In this document: positions 53,895 to 62,900 of the stretch, one piece after another | Position numbering within the stretch: position 1 is the stretch's first letter | Layout of the letters: the number at the start of each line of letters is the position of its first letter | Origin: Armatimonadota bacterium | GTDB lineage: Bacteria; Armatimonadota; Fimbriimonadia; Fimbriimonadales; Fimbriimonadaceae | Reading direction: 5' to 3' | Assembly (NCBI GenBank): GCA_018268255.1 | Contig: JAFDWX010000005.1 | Location: 1-64,000 of the forward strand | DNA: 64,000 nt | Notes under the pieces: generated by a model | The model's database searches: none | Told to the model about the DNA's origin: nothing | What the model saw: only the letters and a program-made list of their open reading frames with translations | Program-made: the position numbers and the translations under genes

Positions 53895-54441
53895 CGGAGG
53901 GCCGAAAACAGCAGCTGTTCTATTGGCAGTGTGCGGCCTTTCGCTTGTGGGCGGTGTTTACGCGTACATGCGATCCACGCCGGGAGCCCTTGAGGTCCCG
54001 ATGGCGGAGCGCAAGGTCGATCCGCGCGGCGAATCCGACAAAACGTCGCAAACGGCTCGCCACACCAAAACGGAAGTAGAAGTGGTAAGTCCCCACTACG
54101 ATGGTGAGGATCTCAAGTTCAGCCGCGAGAAGCATCCCGTGGCCAAAACGGACAATCCTTATCTCAAAGCGGTCAACGGCTTTCTCGATTCGAACAGCGT
54201 CGCGCCCAAAGATGCGCGACTGAAAGATGCGAAGATGGATGGGCCAGTGCTCGTGCTCAACTTTTCGCCCTCCTTCGAGACGACCTACGGAACTGACGAT
54301 GAGCGCACACTCATCAATGGCATTATCGAGTCCGTGAAGCAGTTCGAAGGCGTACGCGCCGTGCGGATCATGGTTGACGGCCACCGTATCGAAACTCTCG
54401 GCAATATCGATCTCACTGAAGATCTTGCTGTTGCCCCCTAG
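53866..54441 (+). CDS. GerMN-domain protein
   Basis: A 191-residue protein with an N-terminal membrane helix (about 16-35, TAAVLLAVCGLSLVGGVYAYM) and a GerMN domain (about 85-180) with AVNGFLDSNSVAPKDARLKDAKMDGPVLVLNFSPSF and DERTLINGIIESVKQFEGVRAVRIMVDG. It starts 29 bases inside the amidase gene. GerM-type domains are linked to peptidoglycan processes; no sporulation gene is present here. Its TAG stop interlocks with that of the PAP2 gene (CTAG). Confidence 0.85.
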   Translation: MSNRAKKTRNGGPKTAAVLLAVCGLSLVGGVYAYMRSTPGALEVPMAERKVDPRGESDKTSQTARHTKTEVEVVSPHYDGEDLKFSREKHPVAKTDNPYLKAVNGFLDSNSVAPKDARLKDAKMDGPVLVLNFSPSFETTYGTDDERTLINGIIESVKQFEGVRAVRIMVDGHRIETLGNIDLTEDLAVAP

Positions 54442-55010
54442 CCTTCCATATCCCCTTCGACAGCAGCCGTAGGGGATTCTTGCGTCTGGGGTCGGATGAT
54501 CCAGCGGTTCACCGCACTGCACATTGCCAAGGCACTGCAGCAACCTACCGCCCAGCCCAGCAACACTTGGCTTGGAAAATGCGCTCCGACGTAGATTCGA
54601 CTTAGACCGGTGAGAAGAGCTACCAGAGCCCAAGGGCTTCCCTTCCACCCAAAAAAGTAACCAAAGGCAAAGGCGATAAAAGCCATGTTTGCGCTGTGAG
54701 CGCTTGCGGTCCCCATGCTATTCGACATCGGAATGCGCACCACCACATCGGCAAGGATGTTTCCAGGTCGAGCCACGGGCAAATAGTGCTTGAACAGGTC
54801 AGTGATCCCGTTGGCGACGATCCATCCGAACCCGATGATGAATCCTTGGGCGCGTGTTTGACGTTTCCATACCAGGAACACAAAGATGCCCAAGAACAGG
54901 ACCCGCACAGGCCACGTGTCTGCACCCTTGCTAAAGAACACCAAAACGGGAGCCATCCACTCGGGCCAGCCGTTGATGCTGCGAAACAAGCTGACGTCCC
55001 AGACCTGCAC
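54438..55010 (-). CDS. PAP2-family membrane phosphatase
   Basis: A membrane protein of about 190 residues with five or six helices. The acid phosphatase motifs are KHYLPVARP, SAHS in ASAHSANM (usual PSGH) and SRIYVGAHFPSQ, in which the usual Asp after the His is Gln. The start is uncertain: GTG at 55010 leaves room for the divergent gene, while the frame is open to 55211. Members dephosphorylate undecaprenyl or phosphatidyl lipids. Confidence 0.72.
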   Translation of the reverse strand: MQVWDVSLFRSINGWPEWMAPVLVFFSKGADTWPVRVLFLGIFVFLVWKRQTRAQGFIIGFGWIVANGITDLFKHYLPVARPGNILADVVVRIPMSNSMGTASAHSANMAFIAFAFGYFFGWKGSPWALVALLTGLSRIYVGAHFPSQVLLGWAVGCCSALAMCSAVNRWIIRPQTQESPTAAVEGDMEG

Positions 55011-55040
55011 GCCCCGAAGTTTACTTGCTCGGGTTAAATC

Positions 55041-56912
55041 ATGAACATGGGAAATCCGCTTGAGTATGCGTTGCGTGGGGCCGTGGTGGGCCACCTGCTG
55101 GGAAGTCCACCGCTTGGCGCGGCGACGTTTCGGCAGCTTAAGTTCTATGAGCCCATTCCCACCCGAATCAATCCTTCTCCGTTGCTGGAGAGTTGGTGGA
55201 TCATCGCGCAAGAGTTCGGCAAGCCGGATTTGGACCTAGGCGATCTTCTGCTCAACCAACTGCAATACACCACCGGCAGTGCTCCATTCGCGCGGTTCAA
55301 CCGGCAGGTCGGCCTTCTTCCACCTGCGACGGGCTCCTTAAGGAACCCGTATGCCCACGATTGCGAGGCTTTTGCCCGAGCAGCTATCTATGGTTTGATC
55401 AGCGAATCAGCGGCAGAGGCAGGCAAGATGGCTCTCTACGACTCCAGCGTGGATCACGGCTCTGTTGCAGCCGAAGTGGGCTTCCTGGTGGGGCAATTCG
55501 TGGCTTCGGTGGATCTGGGCGATGACGTATCGCAACGCGCGAAAGAAGCGCTTGGACTCGGATTTCCTGAACCAATAGGACAAGATTTTTTGGATGTCGT
55601 GACCTTATCGCTGACTTCCCATCTGACTCCACTAGGATTTTACGAGCGGCTCGCACAAGCACGCAATTTGGTCCCTGCGAACGACGCACGGCGCGCTTGG
55701 GCGACACTGCTGTTTGTTTTGGCCAGCGAGGGAGCCGATTTTGACCGTGCAGTGACCTTGGCTGCCGGCATGGGCCAGGTGAGCCAGGCAGTTGCCACAG
55801 TTGCGGGGGCTGTCGTGGGAATGGCCAATGGGTCGGTTCCCGAGATGTGGCTGGAGCCGTTAAGCGATGAGTTTCCTGTGGGATACGGCATGAGGTACGC
55901 CGCCCGGCCCGACTCGTTCAGCGGCTGGGTGCGAACCATCGTCTCGAAATCCAAGCGTTTGGAGCCGCTTGCGGCCGATGCTCCGGCTCCCGAGGTTCCC
56001 GTTGAAGCGAGTGCGCCGGTTCCGGAGTCCGAAACCCCTGTCGAGGCTCCTGTGCCCGAACCCGTGCCGGCTCTACCGTCGCGACCGCCGATGGTCGCGG
56101 CTTCCAAACCACTGGCTACGCATCGATCGGAGATCGGCTCGTCAGATTTAAGGCTCGCTGTGGCCGCGGAGAAATGGCCCGTGGCGGCACCGATCGCCCA
56201 TGACTTGGTGCTGAGTCTTGAAAATAAGGGAGAGTTGCCGGTTGACATCCAGCCGGAGGTGATCGTTCCACCTACCTGGCGCATGGCCCACCGGATGACG
56301 TCGTTCCGATTGGACGCCGACGAGACCCGCGAATTCGGTTGCGTGGTTCAAGCGGAGGAATCCGGGAACTTGGAGCTATCGGCCAATGGCCTGAAGCTCA
56401 ATGTGCCGGTTCTTAAGCCTGAGGGATGGAATCTGTGCGGGCCGTTCGAAAACAACGACGGTCTGGGTTTCGACAAGGCGTTCCCGTGCGAAACTCGGAC
56501 GTCCCCTGATGAGATCTTTTCCGGACGCAGCGGCCACACCGTGCAGTGGGAGCCCTTCCCCGACTTAGGCTTTATCCACGCAGTGGAGGAACTCGGATTT
56601 AGGAGCCTGCCCGGGGTGAGCTACCTCGGCGCGCGGGTTCGGTTCCGTCGAGAAGGGATCACGAGGGTGCTTTTTGCCGCGTCTCCCGGCGGGAAGGTGA
56701 TGGTTGACGGTGCGGTCGTGGTCAGATACTTGGATTCATCGCCAGTTGATCTCTCTCGCGCGGACCGGTTCATAGGCGAGTTCAGGGCACAGGGTGAGCA
56801 CACCATTTTGGTGAAACTGATCCGGACTCTGACTCCTGTTGAGCCGGTGATTCTGTGCTTCTGGGATGCCGACGGGCACCTGATCGTTCCCGAGTTCCTA
56901 GAGTGGACGTAA
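55041..56912 (+). CDS. ADP-ribosylglycohydrolase-like protein with C-terminal extension
   Basis: A 623-residue protein. The N-terminal 300 residues have the helical DraG/ARH layout: YALRGAVVGHLLGS, LLLNQLQYTTGSAPFARFNRQVGLL, and DHGSVAAEVGFLVGQFVASV, but metal-site Asp pairs are not all visible, so it may be inactive. A Pro/Val/Glu-rich linker (about 310-360) is followed by beta-rich domains up to residue 623 (FLEWT end). The combination is not familiar. No signal peptide is seen. Confidence 0.62.
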   Translation: MNMGNPLEYALRGAVVGHLLGSPPLGAATFRQLKFYEPIPTRINPSPLLESWWIIAQEFGKPDLDLGDLLLNQLQYTTGSAPFARFNRQVGLLPPATGSLRNPYAHDCEAFARAAIYGLISESAAEAGKMALYDSSVDHGSVAAEVGFLVGQFVASVDLGDDVSQRAKEALGLGFPEPIGQDFLDVVTLSLTSHLTPLGFYERLAQARNLVPANDARRAWATLLFVLASEGADFDRAVTLAAGMGQVSQAVATVAGAVVGMANGSVPEMWLEPLSDEFPVGYGMRYAARPDSFSGWVRTIVSKSKRLEPLAADAPAPEVPVEASAPVPESETPVEAPVPEPVPALPSRPPMVAASKPLATHRSEIGSSDLRLAVAAEKWPVAAPIAHDLVLSLENKGELPVDIQPEVIVPPTWRMAHRMTSFRLDADETREFGCVVQAEESGNLELSANGLKLNVPVLKPEGWNLCGPFENNDGLGFDKAFPCETRTSPDEIFSGRSGHTVQWEPFPDLGFIHAVEELGFRSLPGVSYLGARVRFRREGITRVLFAASPGGKVMVDGAVVVRYLDSSPVDLSRADRFIGEFRAQGEHTILVKLIRTLTPVEPVILCFWDADGHLIVPEFLEWT

Positions 56913-56983
56913 AGCACGATCTCAATAGTTTGATCGTTGCATAAGTGGATCTAGGGCGCTTTCAAGACCCAAATTTCGGGTAC

Positions 56984-57264
56984 ACCACCCCGCGGCTCCT
57001 GCACCCCTCCGGCGGAGGGGAATTTTGGTTTCGACTGCCCCACCGCCCTCCACGGATAGGGATCGTCCGATTTCCACACGCAGCGTCCGGACAAACCAGC
57101 TTGCCCTAGAAAGCCCTAACTGTCTTTCAGAGATCACTGAAGGAATTCCCAACCGAGAACGTAGGGTCCTGATTGCGGGCACGCTCGATACAAGGGATCA
57201 GTTCTCTCTTTAGAAGCTGGCTCAATTCCCCTCCATCGGAGGGGTGCCCGAAGGGCGGGGTGGT
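56984..57264. repeat. Inverted-repeat element with two 41-base arms
   Basis: The left arm at 56984-57024 and the right arm at 57224-57264 are inverted copies that match at about 34 of 41 bases, each with a small palindrome CCCCTCC/GGAGGGG at its core. They flank about 200 bases with no convincing gene. The rest of 56913-57358 also shows no gene. Such arms resemble palindromes seen dispersed in genomes beside DUF559 genes; this assignment is inference. Confidence 0.65.
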
Positions 57265-57358
57265 CAGCCGAAGAAAATCTGCTCCAGGATCTTCACGGCT
57301 GAAGCCACGTCACCATACGACGCAAGCGATCACGGACATCCGATACGTAGACTAGGCT

Positions 57359-57640
57359 ATGATCGAGTCGATCTCCAGGTGGATGTGGGCCAGCACCCTT
57401 TGGTTGGTGCGACGACCCGTCATGCGCCGGATGCGGCAGAAGTCGATCCAAATGCTCCCGCAAAGAATGCGGGCGCAAGCCCGGGAGAACATCTTAAAGC
57501 AGGATCGCTTGGCGAGGAGAATCGGGCTGCCGCTCATGCGGATTTTGACCGTGTGTCTGCTCGGAAGCATAGCCGTGACGGTCGCCTACGAAGTTGTGCT
57601 GAACTGGGTCGCGACTTCAGTGGAATCAGCCTCGCGTTAA
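57359..57640 (+). CDS. Orphan small membrane protein
   Basis: A 93-residue frame, MIESISRWMWASTLWLVRRP at the start, strongly basic with a C-terminal membrane helix at about 63-82 (ILTVCLLGSIAVTVAYEVVL). Its TAA stop interlocks with the convergent hydrolase stop (TTAA at 57637-57640), the same geometry as three sure gene pairs here, which supports it. No strong ribosome site is seen. It has no known family. Confidence 0.45.
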   Translation: MIESISRWMWASTLWLVRRPVMRRMRQKSIQMLPQRMRAQARENILKQDRLARRIGLPLMRILTVCLLGSIAVTVAYEVVLNWVATSVESASR

Positions 57641-58455
57641 GCACAGAGTTCGCGGCGGATCGCGATGGCAAGGTCTCGGTGGATTGTCCCCGGGTCGGTC
57701 CCATGGGTGAACACGGCAAGTGCCATCATCGGGCACTCTGGGAGTTCGATGAGCGCGCAATCGTGGTGCACCTCGGAGGTATTGCCGGACTTGGACCAAT
57801 AGCCGGATGCGTCCGCAAATGCAGACCCGAATATCGGTCCGCCGGGAGTGCGCCACAGAATCTCCAGAGCCCGTTCAGCGACAACCTTTGGCCAGAGTTC
57901 CGAAACGCCCGAGGCACTCTCCCACAACTCCGCCAGAAGCCTTATCGAGTGATACCCAGACAGGGCGTTCCTCCTGCATTTGGACACTCCGCGAATCTGC
58001 GCTTCCCTGCCGTATGCAGCGTGACCGAAGGTTTTGTGCATGCAGACAATCTGGTCGTAGCCGCGGCGACGGAAGAACTCCGTGACCTGCCACCGGCGAG
58101 CGAAAAAGTCGGGCCATTCGTCATCAGGGACCGGTGGTCCACCGGTTGTGCCGGTCATCAAATCGAGCACATGATTCGTGGCATCGTTGTCCGAAACTTG
58201 AATCATCTCGCGTAGAGCGTGGTGTAATCCACCACTCGAAAGCTGTAACCAGTGGCAACGCATTAATGCGTAAACCAGAAAATACATTTTCACAACGGAA
58301 GCTGGATATATCAGTCGATCCGCGCCGATCCCGCTCCATACCCAACCTTGGCTTTCCCGCACTCCAAACGCCACGGTGACATAGCGCTCGTCCATCGAGC
58401 ACGAGTCGAACGCGCGCCGTACTAACCCGTCGACTTCTGGGTCGCGATTGAGCAT
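57637..58455 (-). CDS. Class A beta-lactamase-like serine hydrolase
   Basis: A 272-residue penicillin-recognising enzyme without a signal peptide. The S53-V-V-K56 motif (ASVVKMYFL), S88-D-N90 in IQVSDN and the KSG triad in SKSGNTSEVHHD fit the class A beta-lactamase fold. A glutamate of the omega loop is not obvious. It begins one base into the murQ stop (TAATG), so it is the last gene of the MurNAc operon. It may cut a muropeptide or be a lactamase; the former is favoured by the context. Confidence 0.78.
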   Translation of the reverse strand: MLNRDPEVDGLVRRAFDSCSMDERYVTVAFGVRESQGWVWSGIGADRLIYPASVVKMYFLVYALMRCHWLQLSSGGLHHALREMIQVSDNDATNHVLDLMTGTTGGPPVPDDEWPDFFARRWQVTEFFRRRGYDQIVCMHKTFGHAAYGREAQIRGVSKCRRNALSGYHSIRLLAELWESASGVSELWPKVVAERALEILWRTPGGPIFGSAFADASGYWSKSGNTSEVHHDCALIELPECPMMALAVFTHGTDPGTIHRDLAIAIRRELCA

Positions 58456-59276
58456 TAGACCGAAACGCCGATGCTACTTAAATGGTTGAGCGCAGCGCGC
58501 ACATTCCAGTCCACCTGCTCAAGAGCGGCATGGGCTTCATCCTCGGTTGCCGTGCTCAAGTCTCGGACAATGCGAACGCAGCGTTCCTTGAGTTTCACAT
58601 TTTTGGCCTTGACGTCAACCATCAGGTTTTCGATCACCTTCCCTGCCAGAACCATAGCCGTTGTGCTGATTCGGTTCAGTGCAAGTTTCTGAGCCGTACC
58701 GGCCTTGAGCCGAGTAGATCCGGTGAGAACTTCTGGGCCCGTCTCGAGAAGAACGCCCAAATCCGCCTCACTCAAAAGCGGGGCGTTGGCATTGTTGGAT
58801 ATGCCGCAGGTCCAAACCCCTTTCTGCTGGGCGTGACGAATCGAAGCGAGAACGTAGGGAGTTCGGCCCGAAGCCGCGATCCCCACGAGCACATCTCCCC
58901 TCTTCAGCCCAATCGAGTTCAGGTCCTGAATCGCCGCAAATTCGCTATCCTCCGCGTCCTCAACGGCTCTTGCGGCAGCAGCATTTCCGCCTGCCTGAAG
59001 TGCGATAAACCGCTCGGGATCAAGACCAAATGTCGGCGGCATTTCAGCAGCGTCCATGGTCGCGATGCGTCCGCTGGTGCCAGCTCCAACATAAATCGTT
59101 CGGTGCCCACCCAGAAAGGCTTCAGCGACTTTCTCGGCGCATTGGGCCAGTCCATCTTCTGCGCTTTGCATGGCGCGCATCACAGCTTGCTCTTCCAGGT
59201 TCATCAGGTGGATGATCTCCTGGGCGGACATTTTATCGAGTCCGTAAGATCGAGGGTTTCTTGCTTCTGTACTCAT
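58455..59276 (-). CDS. murQ: N-acetylmuramic acid 6-phosphate etherase
   Basis: The 273-residue SIS-domain enzyme splits the lactyl ether of MurNAc-6-phosphate. It has the family signature GAGTSGRIATMDAAEMPPTFG, the AVEDAEDSEFAAIQDLNSIGLKRGDVLVGIAASGRTPYV segment, and the C-terminal helical region. It overlaps the kinase gene by 4 bases (ATGA) and the beta-lactamase-like gene by 1. Confidence 0.95.
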   Translation of the reverse strand: MSTEARNPRSYGLDKMSAQEIIHLMNLEEQAVMRAMQSAEDGLAQCAEKVAEAFLGGHRTIYVGAGTSGRIATMDAAEMPPTFGLDPERFIALQAGGNAAAARAVEDAEDSEFAAIQDLNSIGLKRGDVLVGIAASGRTPYVLASIRHAQQKGVWTCGISNNANAPLLSEADLGVLLETGPEVLTGSTRLKAGTAQKLALNRISTTAMVLAGKVIENLMVDVKAKNVKLKERCVRIVRDLSTATEDEAHAALEQVDWNVRAALNHLSSIGVSV

Positions 59277-60142
59277 ATCGAATTCTTGGCGACAGCAACG
59301 GCGCCAACTACGGGAGGTACTTCCAGAATCCGGAACGTTTCTGATGGAATCAATTGTTCCAGTTCAAGTTTAAATCGGTGTGAAATGTCCCACAGACCAC
59401 CTGTGAGGACGACATCCCCTGAAACGCCCTGCAACTCTGGCATTTTTAGGAAACTCACGAGATCATCAGCCAAGTTTTGGATGGCTCGAGAACAGGCTTC
59501 TTGAGCCCATTCACAGCCTTGGTCTGCATCCCGGGCTGCCGCAACACCTGCTTTGGCGAACTCGCGCGACGGACTGGCGGCAGCGTACGATTTTCCAATA
59601 TAGTCACCGAAGCCATATTCTCCAAATAGCTCCTGAAGATGGTGAGAATTGGAAAGAAGAACCGTCGCTTGCCAACTGTGGTCGAGCATCTGGAGCGCGA
59701 TTCGGCCCAGGTCCATCACCGAACCTCTGTCCCCCAAGATGGGTCCGTTGGAAACGAATCTGGCCACAAAGCCGGGAGCTTCCGTGCAAATCAGTGTGCC
59801 AGTTCCGGCGATCACCACGGCCTTTGCTTGGCCTGCTGCTCCTAGTGCGGCAAAGTAGTCCGGGACGGCCGTGATCACGGCTTGAGGGAATCTGCCAACC
59901 AGCTTCTGTTCAAGTTCCTGCTGGCTTTCTGGACACAACAAACCGGCCATACAGACCGCGACGTAGTTCGGTTGGGGGCACCCCTCGACCGCCTCTTGAA
60001 TGTGGGCAAGCACGATGGTGTGGTCCATGGTGGACCAGTTCCCGGGTCCACTGCACCCCTCAAACACGACGATTCCAGACTCATCCTCGCACCTAGCGCG
60101 CGTGGATGAGCCTCCGCAATCGATTCCTAAGAACAATCTCAT
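59273..60142 (-). CDS. BadF/BadG-type amino-sugar kinase (MurK-like)
   Basis: The 289-residue ASKHA kinase has FLGIDCGGSSTRA (phosphate 1), GTGTLICTE and GPILGDRGS (adenosine contact), and GGLWDI at the end. Members phosphorylate GlcNAc or MurNAc. The coupling to murQ suggests MurNAc or anhydro-MurNAc as the substrate. It is upstream of murQ and starts the operon. Confidence 0.88.
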   Translation of the reverse strand: MRLFLGIDCGGSSTRARCEDESGIVVFEGCSGPGNWSTMDHTIVLAHIQEAVEGCPQPNYVAVCMAGLLCPESQQELEQKLVGRFPQAVITAVPDYFAALGAAGQAKAVVIAGTGTLICTEAPGFVARFVSNGPILGDRGSVMDLGRIALQMLDHSWQATVLLSNSHHLQELFGEYGFGDYIGKSYAAASPSREFAKAGVAAARDADQGCEWAQEACSRAIQNLADDLVSFLKMPELQGVSGDVVLTGGLWDISHRFKLELEQLIPSETFRILEVPPVVGAVAVAKNSI

Positions 60143-60173
60143 AGGGCGACGCTGCCCGAATCTCCTATTCTAG

Positions 60174-61544
60174 TTATACGGTAGCCCGCATTCTCTGGAC
60201 CACGTTATCAAGGAAAACAGAATTAGCAGGAGTCTTTTTCAGCAGTTTGATCAACTGGTCGGTAGCCTCCACACTGTCCTTCTGGTTTGCCAGCAAGCGG
60301 TGAAGCTGAACAACCCCTTCAAGCTGCCCAGCGTCGAAGAGTTTCTCCTCGTGGCGCGTGGAGGATCGCTTGACGTCGATCGCGGGCCAGATTCTCCGCT
60401 CGGCAAGGTCGCGGTCGAGCACGATTTCCATATTCCCCGTGCCCTTGAATTCTTCGAAAATGGCGTCATCCATTTTTGAGCCGGTATCGATCAACGCCGT
60501 GGCGATGATGGTGAGCGATCCGCCTTCTTCGATATTTCTCGCGGCGCCGAAAAAGCGGCGAGGCCGATAGAGGGCAGCCGGATCCAAACCGCCCGAGAGC
60601 GTGCGCCCGCTGGGGTTGATCGTGAGGTTGCTCGCTCGGCTCAGTCGGGTGATCGAGTCCAAAAGGATGACCACGTCATGGCCCATCTCAACCCATCGCT
60701 TAGCTTGGTCGAGACAGAGCTCAGTGACTCGCATGTGGTTTTCGGCGGGTTCATCGAAGGTCGAACTGATGACCTGGCCTTTCACAAAGCGACGCATGTC
60801 GGTGACCTCTTCCGGACGTTCGTCGACCAGGAGCACCATCAGCTTGACCTCGGGGTGATTGGCGGCCACGGACCCCGCGATCGTCTTGATGATCGTGGTC
60901 TTACCTGCCTTTGGAGGCGCGACGATCAGACCACGCGATCCTTTTCCGATGGGAGCGATGAGATCGATGATTCGTGCGGGAATATTCTCCGGCATCGTTT
61001 CCATCCGAATGCGCTCATCTGGAAATAGCGGAGTCAACGATTCGAAATCGCGGCGGACGGCAAACTCGGGCGAGCCGGTGCCCATGCCATTAACGCTCTC
61101 GACACGCAGCAGACCCTTGTACTTTTCGCCCTCTTTCGGCGGACGAACCTGGCCGAAGACGGTATCACCCTGTCGGAGACCGAAGCGTTTCACCTGAGAT
61201 TGGCTAACGTACACGTCGGTTTGACTTGGAACATAGTTTTCGCGGCGCAGGAATCCCCAGCCATCGTTTAAGAGTTCCAGGATGCCTTTGGCGTAAATGG
61301 CACCATGCTCATCGTTGGCCTTTGTGAGAAGTTCTTCCAGAACCAGTGCGCGATCGGTGTCGAGCTTGATTTTTGCCGACTTGCAGGCCTTGGCCAGCTC
61401 GGTCGCCGTCATCTGGTCGAAGTGGTTATAGTCAATTTCCGGGAGCAGTTCGAGATCGGACTGTTGATCGAGCTTCGGGAGCCCTTCGCGGTTCTTTCTC
61501 TTGCGATTGCCGCCCGGGTTTCGGGGACGGAAAGTGTGCGTCAT
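60174..61544 (-). CDS. rho: Transcription termination factor Rho
   Basis: The 456-residue hexameric helicase has a basic Arg/Lys/Asn N-terminus (about 1-30), a Rho_N segment, the RNA-binding domain (about 85-165) and the ATPase with P-loop [21 protein letters not shown] and the R loop [17 protein letters not shown]. Ends termination at rut sites. Confidence 0.97.
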   Translation of the reverse strand: MTHTFRPRNPGGNRKRKNREGLPKLDQQSDLELLPEIDYNHFDQMTATELAKACKSAKIKLDTDRALVLEELLTKANDEHGAIYAKGILELLNDGWGFLRRENYVPSQTDVYVSQSQVKRFGLRQGDTVFGQVRPPKEGEKYKGLLRVESVNGMGTGSPEFAVRRDFESLTPLFPDERIRMETMPENIPARIIDLIAPIGKGSRGLIVAPPKAGKTTIIKTIAGSVAANHPEVKLMVLLVDERPEEVTDMRRFVKGQVISSTFDEPAENHMRVTELCLDQAKRWVEMGHDVVILLDSITRLSRASNLTINPSGRTLSGGLDPAALYRPRRFFGAARNIEEGGSLTIIATALIDTGSKMDDAIFEEFKGTGNMEIVLDRDLAERRIWPAIDVKRSSTRHEEKLFDAGQLEGVVQLHRLLANQKDSVEATDQLIKLLKKTPANSVFLDNVVQRMRATV

Positions 61545-61618
61545 TGCGTGTCTGTAAGGAGTTCCAAATTGGGAATTCAGTGGGTTATGTCGAGAGTTCG
61601 AACAACCAGTGGATATCG

Positions 61619-62146
61619 CTACGCAGATTCGTGAAGAATTGCTATGTACGGAAGGTTCCTGTACCGCTCTGCGTAATCCAAGCCGTATCCTACCACAAAC
61701 TTGTTCGGAATCTCAAAACCGAGATAGTCGACCAGTGTCTCGAATTTACGCGCCTCTGGCTTGCTGAGCAGCGAAACCACTTTGAGAGACTTGGGCGACC
61801 GTGTTGCCAAGAGAGACTTGAGGTGATCGAGTGTGAGACCGGTATCGACGATATCCTCGACGATCAAAACATGTTTCCCTTCTATATTCTGGTCCAAATC
61901 CTTGCGAATTTGTACAACTCCGCTGGAAGATTTTTCCATTCCGTAGCTGCTGACCTGAATAAAGTCCATGCTCACCTCCAAACCTAAGTGTCGGGATAGG
62001 TCTGCTAGAAAGAAAAGGGACCCTTTCAAGACTCCGATAAGCACCAGGTGGGCATTTCCATAGTCCTCCCGAATCTGCAATGCCATTTCTCGCACGCGGT
62101 TTTGGATGACAGACTCGTCGAGGAAACATTCCAGTTGATCGGGCAT
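61619..62146 (-). CDS. hpt: Hypoxanthine phosphoribosyltransferase
   Basis: The 175-residue enzyme salvages hypoxanthine and guanine to IMP and GMP. The PRPP-binding signature VLIVEDIVDTGLTL and the loop VLKGSLFFLADLSRHL are present. The ATG at 62146 fits the family length; the frame is open to 62200 but that would overlap the divergent gene start. Confidence 0.92.
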   Translation of the reverse strand: MPDQLECFLDESVIQNRVREMALQIREDYGNAHLVLIGVLKGSLFFLADLSRHLGLEVSMDFIQVSSYGMEKSSSGVVQIRKDLDQNIEGKHVLIVEDIVDTGLTLDHLKSLLATRSPKSLKVVSLLSKPEARKFETLVDYLGFEIPNKFVVGYGLDYAERYRNLPYIAILHESA

Positions 62147-62198
62147 GGGGATAGGCCGAAGATACCCTACGGTGAGGGCGGGTACCTTTAGGAGCAGC

Positions 62199-62894
62199 AT
62201 GAGACTTTGCCGATTCGTGGTTATGGAGGAGCCAGATCAAGTTCGATCGGGCATTTTTCACGAGAATCGGGTTTATGAAACGGACGGTGAGCGAGCCATT
62301 GGCATTCACGATCTCACCAAAGTCGGGTTTCTTCCTCCCATCGGTCAGCCCCCAAACATTCGGCTTTTCCATCCCGATGGAAGCTATCGATATGCGGGCA
62401 CAGCCGGACTGATGGGCCCAGGATCAGAATATGAGGTTCCGGCCTCTGCGCAACATTTGACTTTGCGCCCGTTTGTCGCCGTCGCCATCAAAGATGAAGG
62501 TGACCAAATCTCCCTTGATGAAGCGAATGACTTCCTCCTGGCGTTTCTTCCGATGCTGGAGCTTAAGGCCGAGTCCGCTTGGGATTTTCCTCTGGCCACG
62601 GGGCCGTTTCTGCACACGGTGGATGAATTTGAAGGTTTGCCTTCAGGCCAGTGCGAAGTGCTGGTCAACGAATTGCACCTTGGAACTATCGCCGTGGAAT
62701 TCCCGGTTCTGCCAACCGCTGCTCTTGAGCGCTGCACGCGGACTCAGAAGGTGGTCCCCGGTGATCTGCTTGGGCTGCCACTTCGGTCAGAAATCAATCT
62801 ATTGACTTCCCCACTCGGACGCAATCTCCAGCCAGGAGACCAGATCCTCATCCGATTCGAACAATTTGGAGCCATCACCCTCCGCTTAAGCTGA
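62199..62894 (+). CDS. FAH-superfamily-like protein, degenerate
   Basis: A 231-residue protein; TAGGAGC lies upstream of ATG 62199. The RPFVAVAIKDEGDQISLDEANDFLLAFLPM and DFPLATGPFLHTVDEFEGL parts follow the fumarylacetoacetate hydrolase fold. The metal-binding carboxylates (usual ExxxE) are not recognisable, so it may be non-catalytic. Followed after 6 bases by the M16 protease gene. Confidence 0.55.
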   Translation: MRLCRFVVMEEPDQVRSGIFHENRVYETDGERAIGIHDLTKVGFLPPIGQPPNIRLFHPDGSYRYAGTAGLMGPGSEYEVPASAQHLTLRPFVAVAIKDEGDQISLDEANDFLLAFLPMLELKAESAWDFPLATGPFLHTVDEFEGLPSGQCEVLVNELHLGTIAVEFPVLPTAALERCTRTQKVVPGDLLGLPLRSEINLLTSPLGRNLQPGDQILIRFEQFGAITLRLS

Positions 62895-62900
62895 CACACC

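Noticed and set aside
56922-57182. An 86-residue minus-strand frame across the left inverted-repeat arm
   Set aside because: No family, no ribosome site and composition dictated by the palindrome.
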